A DNA stretch of 64,000 bases from Bacillus coahuilensis m4-4. Lineage in GTDB: Bacteria > Bacillota > Bacilli > Bacillales > Bacillaceae_K. Shown piece by piece: positions 36,722 through 45,872 of this stretch (the first letter of the stretch is position 1; every line of letters begins with the position of its first letter). The position numbers and the translations under genes are program-made. Below the pieces are notes generated by a model. That model did not search any database and had not been told where the DNA came from. It saw nothing but the letters and a program-made list of their open reading frames with translations. Where the stretch lies: contig NZ_ABFU01000018.3 of the NCBI RefSeq assembly GCF_000171615.1, forward strand, positions 2,822-66,821, read 5' to 3'.

Positions 36722-37492
36722 ATGAACAAAATCATAGATGCTCACATCCATTTAGATTTGTACAAAGAAAGTGACCAACAGAAGCTTCTCGATAAAGCTT
36801 CTGTTTTCGGTATCGATTATTTTATTGCTGTTTCTATGAACGAATCCTCCTGTTACCAAGTCAAAGAATTAAGTAAAAATAACAGAGTTTTACCTGCATA
36901 TGGTTTTCATCCGGAACAAACCATTCCCTCTTATACCGATCAAGAAAGATTACTCTCATTTTTAAAACAGGAAGGAAACTCTATGATCGCCATAGGTGAA
37001 ATCGGATTACCCCATTATTCAAAATTAGAGAATCCCACTCTACCATATGAACCCTATATAGAATTAGCAGAAGAACAAATCAAAATAGCAAAGAAATTCG
37101 ATTTACCTGTCATCATTCATGGAGTATACGAGGATAGTGATACAATGTGTGAGCTATTAGAAAGGCATTCTATAACACACGCCCATTTTCACTGGTACAA
37201 GGGAGAAATAAAACAAGTAGAAAGATTAATTCGAAATGGATTTTATGTGTCTTTTACACCCAATTTGGTATATGAGGAAGAGATACAAGAGATAGCCAAG
37301 GTCTTTCCTCGTGAGCAGGTGATGCTTGAAACAGATGGTCCATGGCCCTTTGAAGGCCCATTTAAAGGGAAGATGACTCACTCAAACATGATACATGAGT
37401 CCATTCAACATTTAGGTTTCATTTGGAAAGAGCCAACAGACTATGTTTACGAACATATTTATACAAATACTATGAAATTCTTCAAAATTTGA
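36722..37492 (+). CDS. TatD-like metal-dependent hydrolase in the thiamine operon
   Basis: ATG 36722 follows directly on the thiZ TAA. The 256-residue protein is a TatD-type amidohydrolase-superfamily enzyme with the metal ligands visible: HxH in IIDAHIHLDL, Glu in MIAIGEIGLP, His in PVIIHGVY, His in HAHFHWYKG, and Asp in MLETDGPWPF. In other Bacillaceae the equivalent operon position holds YlmB, the deformylase/amidohydrolase of formylaminopyrimidine salvage. Here a TatD-like protein, of a different amidohydrolase branch, takes that place. A role in processing the imported pyrimidine is inference from context only; a nuclease-like TatD role is the alternative. Confidence 0.78.
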   Translation: MNKIIDAHIHLDLYKESDQQKLLDKASVFGIDYFIAVSMNESSCYQVKELSKNNRVLPAYGFHPEQTIPSYTDQERLLSFLKQEGNSMIAIGEIGLPHYSKLENPTLPYEPYIELAEEQIKIAKKFDLPVIIHGVYEDSDTMCELLERHSITHAHFHWYKGEIKQVERLIRNGFYVSFTPNLVYEEEIQEIAKVFPREQVMLETDGPWPFEGPFKGKMTHSNMIHESIQHLGFIWKEPTDYVYEHIYTNTMKFFKI

Positions 37493-37575
37493 AAGGTGAG
37501 TTCCATAAATTTCCTTCCTAAAATAAGCCTTAATGGGAAAGCTTTAACTATCTACAATAGATAGGAGGAAGCTAG

Positions 37576-37839
37576 ATGTCTGATTTTGTTTACAATCAAT
37601 CGTATCAAGCTGGTGATATCGTTTACGTTATGTATCGAAATCCTCACACTCAAGATGTGGCAAACGTGCAAGAAGCGGCTGTTGTACATAATCCAGAGGA
37701 TCCTAACTCGTTAGCTTTGTTTATGTATGATGAGTATTATCCTTTAACAGAGGACTTAGCTGTGTATACGTCTGCTGGAGAGGCAGAGCAAGCGTACGAG
37801 TATTATTTTGGTGTAACGGACGGTGACGTATTTGGTTAA
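37576..37839 (+). CDS. splA: Transcriptional regulator SplA of the spore photoproduct lyase operon
   Basis: ATG 37576 follows AGGAGGAAGC. The 87-residue protein begins MSDFVYNQSYQAGDIVYVMY and matches the SplA family, a TRAP-like negative regulator of splB in B. subtilis. Its reading frame overlaps the splB start by eight bases. The spl operon is normally transcribed in the forespore by sigma-G; no promoter sequence is clear enough here to mark. Confidence 0.9.
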   Translation: MSDFVYNQSYQAGDIVYVMYRNPHTQDVANVQEAAVVHNPEDPNSLALFMYDEYYPLTEDLAVYTSAGEAEQAYEYYFGVTDGDVFG

Positions 37840-38860
37840 GCCATTTGTTCCTCAGCTTGTCTACTTTGAGCCGAAGGCCCTAGATTATCCTTTAGGAAAA
37901 GAATTAATGGAGAAATTTACGAAGCTCGGCGTTGAGATAAGAGAAACAACTTCTCATAATCAAGTTCGTAACCTACCTGGAAAAAATGACTTTCAAAAAT
38001 ATCGAATTGCAAAATCTACCCTTGTTGTAGGCTTAAGAAAAACGTTAAAATTCGATACGTCAAAGCCTTCAGCTGAATATGCCATTCCGTTTGCTACGGG
38101 CTGTATGGGGCATTGTCATTATTGTTATCTACAAACAACGATGGGAAGTAAGCCGTATATTAGAACGTATGTTAACACGGATGATATTTTCGAGGCAGCA
38201 GAAAAATATATGAAGGAAAGAGCTCCAGAAACGACTCGATTTGAAGCGTCTTGTACGTCAGATATTGTTGGAATCGATCATTTAACTCATACGTTGAAGC
38301 GTGCAATTGAATTTTTTGGGGAATCAAAGCATGGAGTATTACGATTTGTCACGAAGTTTAATCATGTCGATCATCTTTTAGATGCTAAGCATAATGAACG
38401 AACACGTTTCAGGTTTAGTATGAATGCGGACTATGTGATTAAAAATTTTGAGCCTGGTACCTCGAGCTTTGCAGATAGAATCGAGGCTGCTGGTAAAGTA
38501 GCAAGAGCAGGCTATCCATTAGGCTTTATTATTGCACCCATCTATGTACATGATGGATGGGAAGAAGGGTACAAGGATTTATTTGAACGGCTCGAGTCTG
38601 AGTTACCACAAGAAGCTAAAAAGGATTTAACTTTTGAACTTATTCAGCACCGTTTTACCAAGCCAGCTAAACGAGTCATTGAAAAGAACTATCCAATGAC
38701 TAAGCTAGAATTAGATGAGGAAAAGCGCCGGTACAAATGGGGCAAGTATGGAATTGGAAAGTATATTTATGAGAAGGACCAGGAAGCATCGTTAAAAGAC
38801 ACACTTTCAGATTATATTGAGAAATATTTTCCGAATGCAAAGCTAGAATACTTCACTTAA
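37832..38860 (+). CDS. splB: Spore photoproduct lyase
   Basis: I place the start at TTG 37832 (MVKPFVPQLVYFEP), which aligns with the family N-terminus; GTG 37823 is possible. The 342-residue radical-SAM enzyme has the Cx3Cx2C cluster in FATGCMGHCHYCYLQTT and the conserved additional Cys in RFEASCTSDIVG used for hydrogen transfer. It reverses the 5-thyminyl-5,6-dihydrothymine lesion in germinating spores using S-adenosylmethionine. The C-terminus KLEYFT is conserved. It is translationally coupled to splA, with a terminator downstream. Confidence 0.95.
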   Translation: MVKPFVPQLVYFEPKALDYPLGKELMEKFTKLGVEIRETTSHNQVRNLPGKNDFQKYRIAKSTLVVGLRKTLKFDTSKPSAEYAIPFATGCMGHCHYCYLQTTMGSKPYIRTYVNTDDIFEAAEKYMKERAPETTRFEASCTSDIVGIDHLTHTLKRAIEFFGESKHGVLRFVTKFNHVDHLLDAKHNERTRFRFSMNADYVIKNFEPGTSSFADRIEAAGKVARAGYPLGFIIAPIYVHDGWEEGYKDLFERLESELPQEAKKDLTFELIQHRFTKPAKRVIEKNYPMTKLELDEEKRRYKWGKYGIGKYIYEKDQEASLKDTLSDYIEKYFPNAKLEYFT

Positions 38861-38870
38861 TTCATAATTC

Positions 38871-38912
38871 AAAAAACACCTCACGACAACTAAGGTTGGG
38901 TGAGGTGTTTTA
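38871..38912. terminator. Terminator between splB and the phosphatase-like gene
   Basis: AAAACACCTCAC (38873-38884) pairs with GTGAGGTGTTTT (38900-38911). It covers the stop codon of the convergent minus-strand gene and serves both. Confidence 0.82.
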
Positions 38913-39331
38913 GTGCGGCAGTAAATAGTGGGATAACTCTAATACTTTCAGGGCAATATCATCACATATTTCTTGATAGAGCGCATGCTGTTCTTCGTAT
39001 GATGTATCTTCAAAGGAAGGATTCTTAATATCCCAAGAAATTACGTTCGAAGCTTTTCTAACAGAGGAGGGAGTGTTTCTCCTGCTTCTTTGTCTCGTAT
39101 CCAAATGACATGGTGTGCCTCTTGAACAGTTACATCATGGATGGAGGGAATTTCTTCTGGAATTGGTAAATTTACTTCGTACATAGCTCGCTTAGGTAAC
39201 TCATCTAATATTCCTGTGCTAGCTCCTCCGGATTGAAACGTCCATTTAGTAGAAGGTAATTTGGACGCCCAACCTTTTGCTATTAAACATCTAGTAGGGT
39301 CTTTTGAAATAAAGAATATGGATTTTCTCAT
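38910..39331 (-). CDS. Low-molecular-weight phosphatase/ArsC-like protein lacking the catalytic Cys (frameshifted)
   Basis: ATG 39331 follows GAAAGGATC. One base added to the four-base run at 39054-39057 joins two frames into about 140 residues. The fold pattern follows the arsenate reductase/LMW-PTP family: an N-terminal strand and loop (SIFFISKDPTRCLIAKGWA), a basic middle, the VISWDIKNPSFED segment equivalent to the WxxxDPA region, and a C-terminal helix (LYQEICDDIALKVLELS). In the P-loop, the expected C-T-G-N-S-C-R-S reads S-K-D-P-T-R-C, so the nucleophilic cysteine is serine. It is therefore unlikely to be an arsenate reductase. It sits between splB and photolyase. Confidence 0.6.
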
Positions 39332-39422
39332 CTAGGTTGATCCTTTCTAAGTAATCTTACCTATTCTTTACCCAATCTTTTCACTTTTACCCATCAGAAT
39401 AAGGTGTAATATTTGGTAACCT

Positions 39423-40828
39423 CTACTTTATTTTCTCATATCTTTCTAACGCCCTTTGTCTAGCTTCCTTATGTTCGACAATTGGGTAAGGATAGTTCTT
39501 CCCTAATTCTACCCCTGCAGTATTAAGTACAGATGATGGTGCTTCTGTCATATCGTGGATGTATTCTTTAGGGACTCCTCTTAACTCAGGTACCCACCTT
39601 TTAATATACTCACCATCTGGATCGAACTTTTTACCTTGAGTGATTGGATTAAAAATGCGGAAAAAAGGGGATGAACCTGTTCCCGTTCCAGCAATCCACT
39701 GCCACCCTAGCGCATTATTCGCTTCATCAGCATCGACCAATGTATTTAAAAACCAATCAGCCCCTTTTTGCCAGGGCTGTAATAAATGCTTCACGAGAAA
39801 AGACGCTACAATCATGCGTACGCGGTTATGCATATAGCCGGTCTCCCATAATTCTCTCATCCCTGCATCGACCATAGGATATCCTGTTAACCCTCTCGTC
39901 CATTTTGAAAAGGGGTCAGGGTCCTTTTCCCATTCTAATTTCGAAAAATTTTCCTTGAGCGATTTTTTTGCAAACGTTGGGTGATAGAATAGCACAGAAT
40001 AAGCAAAGTCACGCCAAACTAATTGTCTAATAAAGGGTTCAAATTTATCTTTCTCTTCCGCACGAATGGTATGAACATACTCCGAACAGAAATCTGGCCG
40101 CTTGCTAGATAGGGCGAGAGTAAGCTAGTGCCATCTTGAAAGGGATAATCTCTATCTTGGTCGTATTGATTTATTTTGGAATCGAAAAATTTTTTAAAGT
40201 GTGCTATTCCAGCTTGTTCTGTTGGTGTTTCCCACTTTTTATAAAAGCCTTGATCCCATGATATGGATGGTAACAGCTGTAGGTCATCTATTCTCTTTGA
40301 GGGTTCGTCCGTTTCCATGGCTTTTATTGTTCGAACGGTAGGGAGGACCTTTGGAACATGGGTTTTTAGAAAGCTTTTGTAATATGGTGTGAAAACCTTA
40401 TAGGGTTCTCCTTTGCCATTCTTAATCGCCCAAGGGGATTGGAGTAAGAAACTTTCAAAGGATTCTACATGTATATTTTGTTGTTGAAGTGCTTTCCCTA
40501 CATGCTGAAGTGTTTGGTAAAGTTTAGGGGAATATACGCGATTCCAATAGACCGCAGTCGCTCTGACGTTCTTTACGATGGTTGTTAATTCGTCAGTAAT
40601 GGATCCTTCTTTAATTATGAGGGGGCATCCTATTTCTCGTAAACTGTTCTGGAAATCCATTAATGCATGGTGCAACCACCACTGTTTTGCTTCTCCAACC
40701 CGAAACGGGGAAACTTCTTTATCGTAAATAAAAACAGGAAGTACTTGTCCTTCTTTGGAAGCACGCCACAAAGCTGGGTTGTCATGAAGTCTAAAGTCTT
40801 GCTGGACTAATACTATAATTCGTTTCAT
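39423..40828 (-). CDS. phr: Deoxyribodipyrimidine (CPD) photolyase (frameshifted)
   Basis: ATG 40828 follows AAAAGGATGAG. One missing base at 40074-40075 splits the gene into about 270 and 190 residues; repair gives SVRSMFHTIRAEEKDKFEPFIRQLVWRDFAY and about 467 residues, normal for class I photolyases. The N-terminal antenna domain (QQDFRLHDNPALWRAS) and the FAD-binding domain with its diagnostic motifs (GLTGYPMVDAGMRELWETGYMHNRVRM and DADEANNALGWQWIAGTG) are present. The enzyme repairs cyclobutane pyrimidine dimers using visible light. Confidence 0.9.
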
Positions 40829-41000
40829 TAAATCTCATCCTTTTAGGTCTAATCCATATCATTATAATTAAGTTGCTCATATGATGAAAATAAGGGTGTG
40901 TTTTAGTTTTTCCTATATCGAGTTTTAGATGTTCGTATATAAATCATATGGTTATCTTGATCGTAAGCTGAATACAATGATTGAGGTAAATAGCTTTCAT

Positions 41001-41027
41001 GAAAAAAGACAGCTCGAGAAGCTGTCT
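41001..41027 (-). terminator. Terminator of the second UspA gene
   Basis: AGACAGCT (41007-41014) pairs with AGCTGTCT (41020-41027) around CGAGA. On the minus strand it is followed by TTTTTTC. Confidence 0.8.
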
Positions 41028-41035
41028 ACTTAACA

Positions 41036-41569
41036 TTATTTAACGATTAATACAGAAGTTTTTGCATGCTGAGCAATTTTTTCACTATGACTTCCTAAAA
41101 ACAACTTTTTTATTCCTTGGAGATGGGTGTTTCCGACTAAGATTAAATCCGCATTGGCTTCTTCGGCATAAGATGCAATTCGTTCAGCAATGCTTGGATC
41201 CTTACCAACTACTTCAAAATTAGCATGTAATCCTCTTGATAGAAATTGGTCTCTAACACCTGAAAAAACATCCTTCTCTCTCTCCCTAATTTCATTCTTA
41301 TATGAATCTGTTCTTATTTCATCATTTGGTGTAGCTGCACTAAGTGGAGGTAAAACGCCTTGGCCATGAATTCCAGGATCTACAATTGGTGTTTGATTAG
41401 CTCCTAAATAACCTGAATCAAGTCTTCCTTCTGTAGTGGATTGCCCATTATCAACATGAACGACCGTTATTTTAGTTGAAGGATTCTCTTTTTGAAAAGA
41501 GGTGGCCATTTCTACCGCTTTTTCACTAATATGATCTAAATCAATCGCTAATAAAATGTGGTTAAACAT
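41036..41569 (-). CDS. UspA-family protein with central insertion
   Basis: ATG 41569 follows AAGGAGTG. The 177-residue protein has the USP start ILLAIDLDHISEKAVEMA and the nucleotide-binding C-terminal loop LVGNTHLQGIKKLFLGSHSEKIAQ followed by TSVLIVK. Between them is an unusual insertion of about 40 residues, rich in Gly, Pro and Gln (GYLGANQTPIVDPGIHGQGV). It is longer than the 139-residue UspA at 28017 and belongs to a different branch. Function in stress tolerance is only inferred. Confidence 0.82.
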   Translation of the reverse strand: MFNHILLAIDLDHISEKAVEMATSFQKENPSTKITVVHVDNGQSTTEGRLDSGYLGANQTPIVDPGIHGQGVLPPLSAATPNDEIRTDSYKNEIREREKDVFSGVRDQFLSRGLHANFEVVGKDPSIAERIASYAEEANADLILVGNTHLQGIKKLFLGSHSEKIAQHAKTSVLIVK

Positions 41570-41716
41570 GTGAATCACTCCTTAGGGGATTTTTATGTAT
41601 ATACCCAAATAAATATATTCAAAGCCTAAACACCCACTAAGATAGTAAACAAAGTTTGATAGGGATATATATGGGGAATAATGATTTTATTACTTATAGA
41701 AGAAGGAGAGAGAGGA

Positions 41717-43696
41717 ATGCTCAAGGTATGGAATAGAGCTCGTTCCATTTGGAATATGCTTCATGTTCATCAATTTTTTTTACTTGGAGTTCTAGTTGCA
41801 TTCTTAATTGGCCTCGTCTATTTTACTCAATATGAAGTCAAATGGGATTCCACCTCATTAGAAAATGCAAAAATTCATCCCACGTATATGTATAATCAAC
41901 GTGGTGAAGAAGTAGTGAAAATTACAAGCTCAGGGATGGAATATGTAAAAATTGATCAGATGCCAGATCATTTATTAAAAGCAGTAATTGCAATGGAGGA
42001 TGAAAGGTTTTATCAACATCCTGGCTTTGACATAGAAGGGATTACCAGAGCAGCCGTTTCAAATATTAAAGCCCAGAAAATTGTAGCTGGAGGAAGTACC
42101 ATTACTCAGCAATTAACCAAAAACGTCGTGTTAACCTCTGAACGTACATTTGAACGTAAATTTGATGAACTATTAATCTCATTAGAAATTGAGAAAATGT
42201 ACACAAAAGATGAGATATTAGAAATGTATTTAAATCAAATATTTTTTGGTGCAGGTGCACATGGCGTACAAGAAGCAAGTCTAGTTTTCTTTGGTAAAGA
42301 CGTAAAAGAGATTACCCTGTCTGAATCTGCCGTTCTTGCTGCTAGCATTAATGCTCCCTCACTATTAAATCCACTTACAAATTTTGAAGGAAATAAAATG
42401 CGGAAAGAAACGGTTCTTTATAAGATGCACGAGCTAGGGTTTATAGATCAATCTCTTTATGAATCATCGTTAAAAGAAGAGATCGTACTCGCTCCGTCCA
42501 ATTCTAATAAACTACAAAATAATCCCTATCCCTATTATGTAGATGCTGTGATTTTTGAATTAGAAAAAACGTATGGAATTAGCCAAGATGAGTTGTTGGC
42601 TGGTGGATACCATGTGTATACTGAACTAGATTCTGATATGCAAAGAGAGCTAGAATCATTATACCTTCAAGAGGATTTATTTCCAAAAGGTGCAGGCGAT
42701 ACCCCTATTCAAAGTAGTGCCGTGATTATGGATGCCAATACAGGAGGGGTAAAAGCCATTGTAGGTAGGCGAGGGCCTCATACATTTAGAGAGTTTAGCT
42801 ATGCAACTCAAATGAAATCTTCACCAGGCTCTACCATAAAACCGATTGTTGCTTATACTCCAGCCATAGAAGCAGGCTTAACACCACTTACATACGTTGA
42901 AGATAAGGAATTGTCTTACGGACAGGATCAACCGTATGAGCCTAAAAATTACAATGATGAATACTTAGGCAGTATTCCTATGTATTATGCATTAGAAAAA
43001 TCAGTGAATAGTTCAGCCGTTTGGTTAGTAAATGAATTAGGGATTCAACAGGCATTACACGCTTTAGATCGATTTGGTTTACCTTATGATCCTGTAGAAG
43101 ACCGAAAGCTTGGTATCGCACTTGGTGGATTTGATCAAGGAGTATCACCATTTGATATGGCCGAGGCCTATACGGCTTTTGCAAACGAAGGAATTCGCTC
43201 AACTGGTCATCTGATTACAAAAATTACGGATCGAAATGGAACTATTATTGTAGAGCATAACCCTGATCAAGTGAAAGTGACAGAACCTGAGGTCGCTCAT
43301 CAGTTAACTAGCATGATGTTAAATGTACTAGAAACAGGTACAGCGGCAAGTGGTGCCATTGAGGGATATGAAATTGCAGGGAAGACCGGAACCAATCAAA
43401 CAGTTAGTGAACAAGTTGATGGAAGCAAAGATCAATGGTTTGTAGGCTATACACCAAATCTAGTAGCGTCCGTATGGTTGGGGTATGAAAAAAATCTAGA
43501 AAATCACTACTTAACAACCACCAGCTCTTCAGGAGTTGTCCCCGTATTTAAGCGAATAATGGAAGGCGTATTACCCTATTCAAAAAAGGAAATGTTTCCT
43601 GTTCATTCTGTAAATGACTACTTGGCAAATGGAGCAAAAAGCTATTATAAAAATAATTCATCTACAACAGTTACTAGAGCTGAAGAAAGCCAGTAG
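41717..43696 (+). CDS. Class A penicillin-binding protein (PBP1-type transglycosylase/transpeptidase)
   Basis: The start ATG 41717 follows GAAGGAGAGAGAGG; an ATG at 41681 is in frame but lacks a site. The 659-residue protein has one N-terminal membrane helix (FFLLGVLVAFLIGLVYF), then a GT51 domain (MEDERFYQHPGFDIEG with catalytic Glu, GGSTITQQLTKN, LEMYLNQIFFGAGAHGV), and a transpeptidase domain with SxxK in SSPGSTIKPI, SxN in SVNSSAVW, and KTGTNQ. It polymerises and cross-links peptidoglycan outside the membrane. Of the Bacillus class A enzymes it most resembles the PbpG/PbpF group, which acts in spore germ cell wall synthesis. Confidence 0.9.
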   Translation: MLKVWNRARSIWNMLHVHQFFLLGVLVAFLIGLVYFTQYEVKWDSTSLENAKIHPTYMYNQRGEEVVKITSSGMEYVKIDQMPDHLLKAVIAMEDERFYQHPGFDIEGITRAAVSNIKAQKIVAGGSTITQQLTKNVVLTSERTFERKFDELLISLEIEKMYTKDEILEMYLNQIFFGAGAHGVQEASLVFFGKDVKEITLSESAVLAASINAPSLLNPLTNFEGNKMRKETVLYKMHELGFIDQSLYESSLKEEIVLAPSNSNKLQNNPYPYYVDAVIFELEKTYGISQDELLAGGYHVYTELDSDMQRELESLYLQEDLFPKGAGDTPIQSSAVIMDANTGGVKAIVGRRGPHTFREFSYATQMKSSPGSTIKPIVAYTPAIEAGLTPLTYVEDKELSYGQDQPYEPKNYNDEYLGSIPMYYALEKSVNSSAVWLVNELGIQQALHALDRFGLPYDPVEDRKLGIALGGFDQGVSPFDMAEAYTAFANEGIRSTGHLITKITDRNGTIIVEHNPDQVKVTEPEVAHQLTSMMLNVLETGTAASGAIEGYEIAGKTGTNQTVSEQVDGSKDQWFVGYTPNLVASVWLGYEKNLENHYLTTTSSSGVVPVFKRIMEGVLPYSKKEMFPVHSVNDYLANGAKSYYKNNSSTTVTRAEESQ

Positions 43697-43702
43697 CCTC
43701 AA

Positions 43703-43737
43703 AAAGAAACTCTCGGGTCAGGAGAGTTTCTTTTTTT
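43703..43737 (+). terminator. Terminator of the penicillin-binding protein gene
   Basis: AAAGAAACTCTC pairs with GAGAGTTTCTTT, followed by a T-rich tail. Confidence 0.88.
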
Positions 43738-44159
43738 ATGGAATTCTATAGCCAAAATCTCTTTTGATTTTCATATTGGATGTACTTTTCAGTTCGGCGT
43801 TATCTGCACGTGTTTGTTGTAATCGTGTCGTTTCACTAAACGTTCCTTTTCACTTTACCAAAATTCAATTTAAAAAACCTTTAAAGAAATTAGCTGCCGC
43901 TAATTCTTAAAGGTCAAGGCAGATGAACGAAAAAATAGAATAAAGCTTAATGCATAATAGCAGATGATAAATAGCAGATGACTATCTATATAAAAAAAGA
44001 CGTCTTTTTTACCCCGGTTGCTAATTCTTTACCCAGAAATAGTCTGAAAAAAACGTAAAATTAAATTGTAATTTTCTTGTAATTTTAGTATAGTGTAGGA
44101 AGGTTTTGAAAAAATAGAAAATTCAACCAAAGGGTGGGATTCAGGGATAGGGGTAATGT
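43738..44159. other. Intergenic stretch with inverted and direct repeats
   Basis: About 420 bases. It holds a stem with two bulges, CCTTTAAAGAAATTAGC (43878-43894) with GCTAATTCTTAAAGG (43899-43913), a 14-base near-tandem repeat containing AATAGCAGATGA (about 43956-43983), and an 18-base palindrome AAAAAAGACGTCTTTTTT (43993-44010). No gene is supported. Confidence 0.5.
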
Positions 44160-45434
44160 ATGAAAGAAATAATCGAAATATTTAAAAATCGTTCCTTTTC
44201 TAAACTATTTTTTGCGAACTTCTCATCTCAGATGGGAAGTATGATAGGAATGATAGCATTAACATTTTATTTGTTGGACCGCTTTTCTTCTCAGCCGGTA
44301 TTTGCAACACTTGCTGAACTAATGTATTCCCTACCTACATTATTAATATTTTTCTTGGTAGGAGTTGTAGCGGACCGATTAGACAGACAAAAGATCGCCT
44401 ATTATTGTGATGTGATCTGCTTTATGATGTCACTATTATTAATTGGAGCTGTGTATATTGGCTGGATGCCGCTTGGTTTTTTTCTTTTTATTCTTACAAA
44501 GTGGCGTTCAAAAATTTTTCTTTCCTGCAGAGCACGGACTTTTACAGGGAACATTATCGAAAGAAGAGTACGGAACGGCGGCAGGCTTGAATCAGATGGT
44601 GTTTAGTTTGTTTAATTTATTTGGCGCAGGAATGGCAGTCATTATTTATAAGTTTTTTGGAATATATGGCGCATTGGTTGTAGATTCTATCTCATTTGCT
44701 ATTTCGGCCATATTGATACGGAGCGGAACCTTTTCTGAGTCAGCTAGAATGCCCAATGGAGAAAATTCAATTCGTGATATAAATGTCACGAATGTGTTGA
44801 AAGACTTTAAAGAAGGATTTCAGTATATAATCAATTTTCGCTTGCTATTAGCTCTTGTAGCAGGATTTTTTATGTTAGGCATAGTAAATGGTGGGTTTTC
44901 CGTTATGCCATTTTATTTACTAAAATATAAATTAGTACCCAATACTTATGAGGAAGTATCAGCTGTCTTTGCTGCTGTCTTTGGACTTGGTATGCTTGCT
45001 GGGGCTGCCTTTGCCTCGTTACTTGTTAAAAAGTTAAAATATTATCAAATGCTATCTGGGGGTATGTTAATTTCAGGAGCTATTGTTGTAGTGGCCTCCT
45101 TTTCTGAAACGGTTTGGGTATTCATCCTGTTTATGACCTTACTTGGCTTTGTGCTCCCTTCAGTTAATGTTGCCATTGGTGGATGGCTTCCATCTATTGT
45201 TGATCGAAAGATGATGGGAAGAGTACAAGGATGGATTTCTCCTTTAATGATGCTATCTCAATCTATTACATTAGGAATAATTGCCGTAGGGTTTCCTAAT
45301 TTCCTGTCAATTGAATCACTTTTTGGTTAGTAGGGTTTATTCTCTCTGTTGTTAGCATATTTTATGCTGTGTTTCTTCCTCGTCTATACAAACGTGTTGA
45401 ACTTGATAAGAAAGAGCTTTTATCAGGAGCTTAA
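44160..45434 (+). CDS. MFS drug-efflux-type transporter (two frameshifts)
   Basis: ATG 44160 follows AGGGGTAATGT. The three reading-frame pieces join if one T is removed from the T7 run at 44477-44483 and one T is added to T5 at 45320-45324, giving about 424 residues and about twelve membrane helices. The MFS motif A is visible (GVVADRLDRQKIAYYCD) and the NF-x-Q-x-G start fits the DHA3 (MefA-like) drug efflux group. It ends VELDKKELLSGA. The substrate is unknown. It lies next to a multidrug ABC operon but has its own terminator. Confidence 0.78.
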
Positions 45435-45459
45435 GGGGAATCCTTAGGTCTTTTTTTTT
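45430..45459 (+). terminator. Terminator of the MFS transporter gene
   Basis: CTTAAGG pairs with CCTTAGG with one mismatch, followed by a run of nine T. Confidence 0.65.
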
Positions 45460-45560
45460 ATTGCTATTTTTTTTTATTCTTTTTACATATACTAGCGTAA
45501 TGAAATAAATGAGAAGTATTAACTTCTTGTAAATTATTTCGAAAATACGTAAAAAAAGTT

Positions 45561-45589
45561 TTGACTTAAATTTCCTGTAGTGATAATCT
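45561..45589 (+). promoter_or_regulatory. Sigma-A type promoter of the bmrCD-like operon
   Basis: TTGACT (45561-45566), 17-base spacer, TAATCT (45584-45589), about 45 bases before the leader peptide start. Confidence 0.75.
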
Positions 45590-45635
45590 TAAGAAGAATT
45601 AAAATACACTAATAATTTAGAGAGGAGGCTTCACA

Positions 45636-45704
45636 ATGAAAAAGAGAGTAATGATTTCAAACAAATCAATTGAATTATGTAGAAGCCTTCTCTATTTATA
45701 TTAA
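45636..45704 (+). CDS. Leader peptide, 22 residues
   Basis: ATG 45636 is seven bases after GAGGAGG. The peptide starts MKKRVMISNKSIELCRSLL and ends YLY. Its last third covers the segment that can pair either with its own ribosome binding site or with the terminator arm. A ribosome stalled or slowed on this ORF by a translation-inhibiting antibiotic would change which stem forms. The peptide itself probably has no other function. Confidence 0.65.
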   Translation: MKKRVMISNKSIELCRSLLYLY

Positions 45705-45741
45705 ATCGACAGCTACGTAAATAATTGTACGATTTAAGTAT

Positions 45742-45777
45742 GAGCACAGGCTTCAACGAAGCCTGTGCTCTTTTTTT
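45742..45777 (+). terminator. First attenuator terminator
   Basis: GAGCACAGGCTTC (45742-45754) pairs perfectly with GAAGCCTGTGCTC (45758-45770) around AAC, followed by seven T. An exceptionally strong 13-bp stem. Confidence 0.92.
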
Positions 45778-45808
45778 GACATACTGTCATGCGCAGTATG
45801 TCTTTTTT
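45778..45808 (+). terminator. Second attenuator terminator
   Basis: GACATACTG (45778-45786) pairs perfectly with CAGTATGTC (45794-45802), followed by six T. It begins at the base after the first terminator's U-tract, so the two are stacked back to back. Confidence 0.9.
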
Positions 45809-45872
45809 ATGCTGAAAATAGGTGGTTTCACCTTTTTCTATAAATAACCAATCATATTAGGAGGAATGGAAA

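Larger units (their letters stand above)
45622..45836 (+). promoter_or_regulatory. Attenuator leader with competing stem-loops upstream of bmrC/bmrD
   Basis: Segment 1, GAGGAGGCTTC (45622-45632), includes the leader ribosome binding site. Segment 2, GAAGCCTTCTC (45682-45692), is inside the end of the leader ORF and can pair with segment 1 (11 bp, one wobble). Segment 3, GAGCACAGGCTTC (45742-45754), is the 5' arm of the first terminator, and its AGGCTTC can instead pair with GAAGCCT of segment 2. So 1:2 pairing leaves the terminator free, while 2:3 pairing would disrupt it. A second terminator (45778-45808) and a third small stem (AGGTG 45820-45824 with CACCT 45829-45833, then TTTTC) follow. 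Leader translation is inferred to set the choice, as described for the B. subtilis bmrB-bmrCD leader. Confidence 0.75.

Noticed and set aside
38910-39331. Functional arsenate reductase
   Set aside because: The catalytic cysteine of the P-loop is replaced and no arsR or arsB lies nearby.
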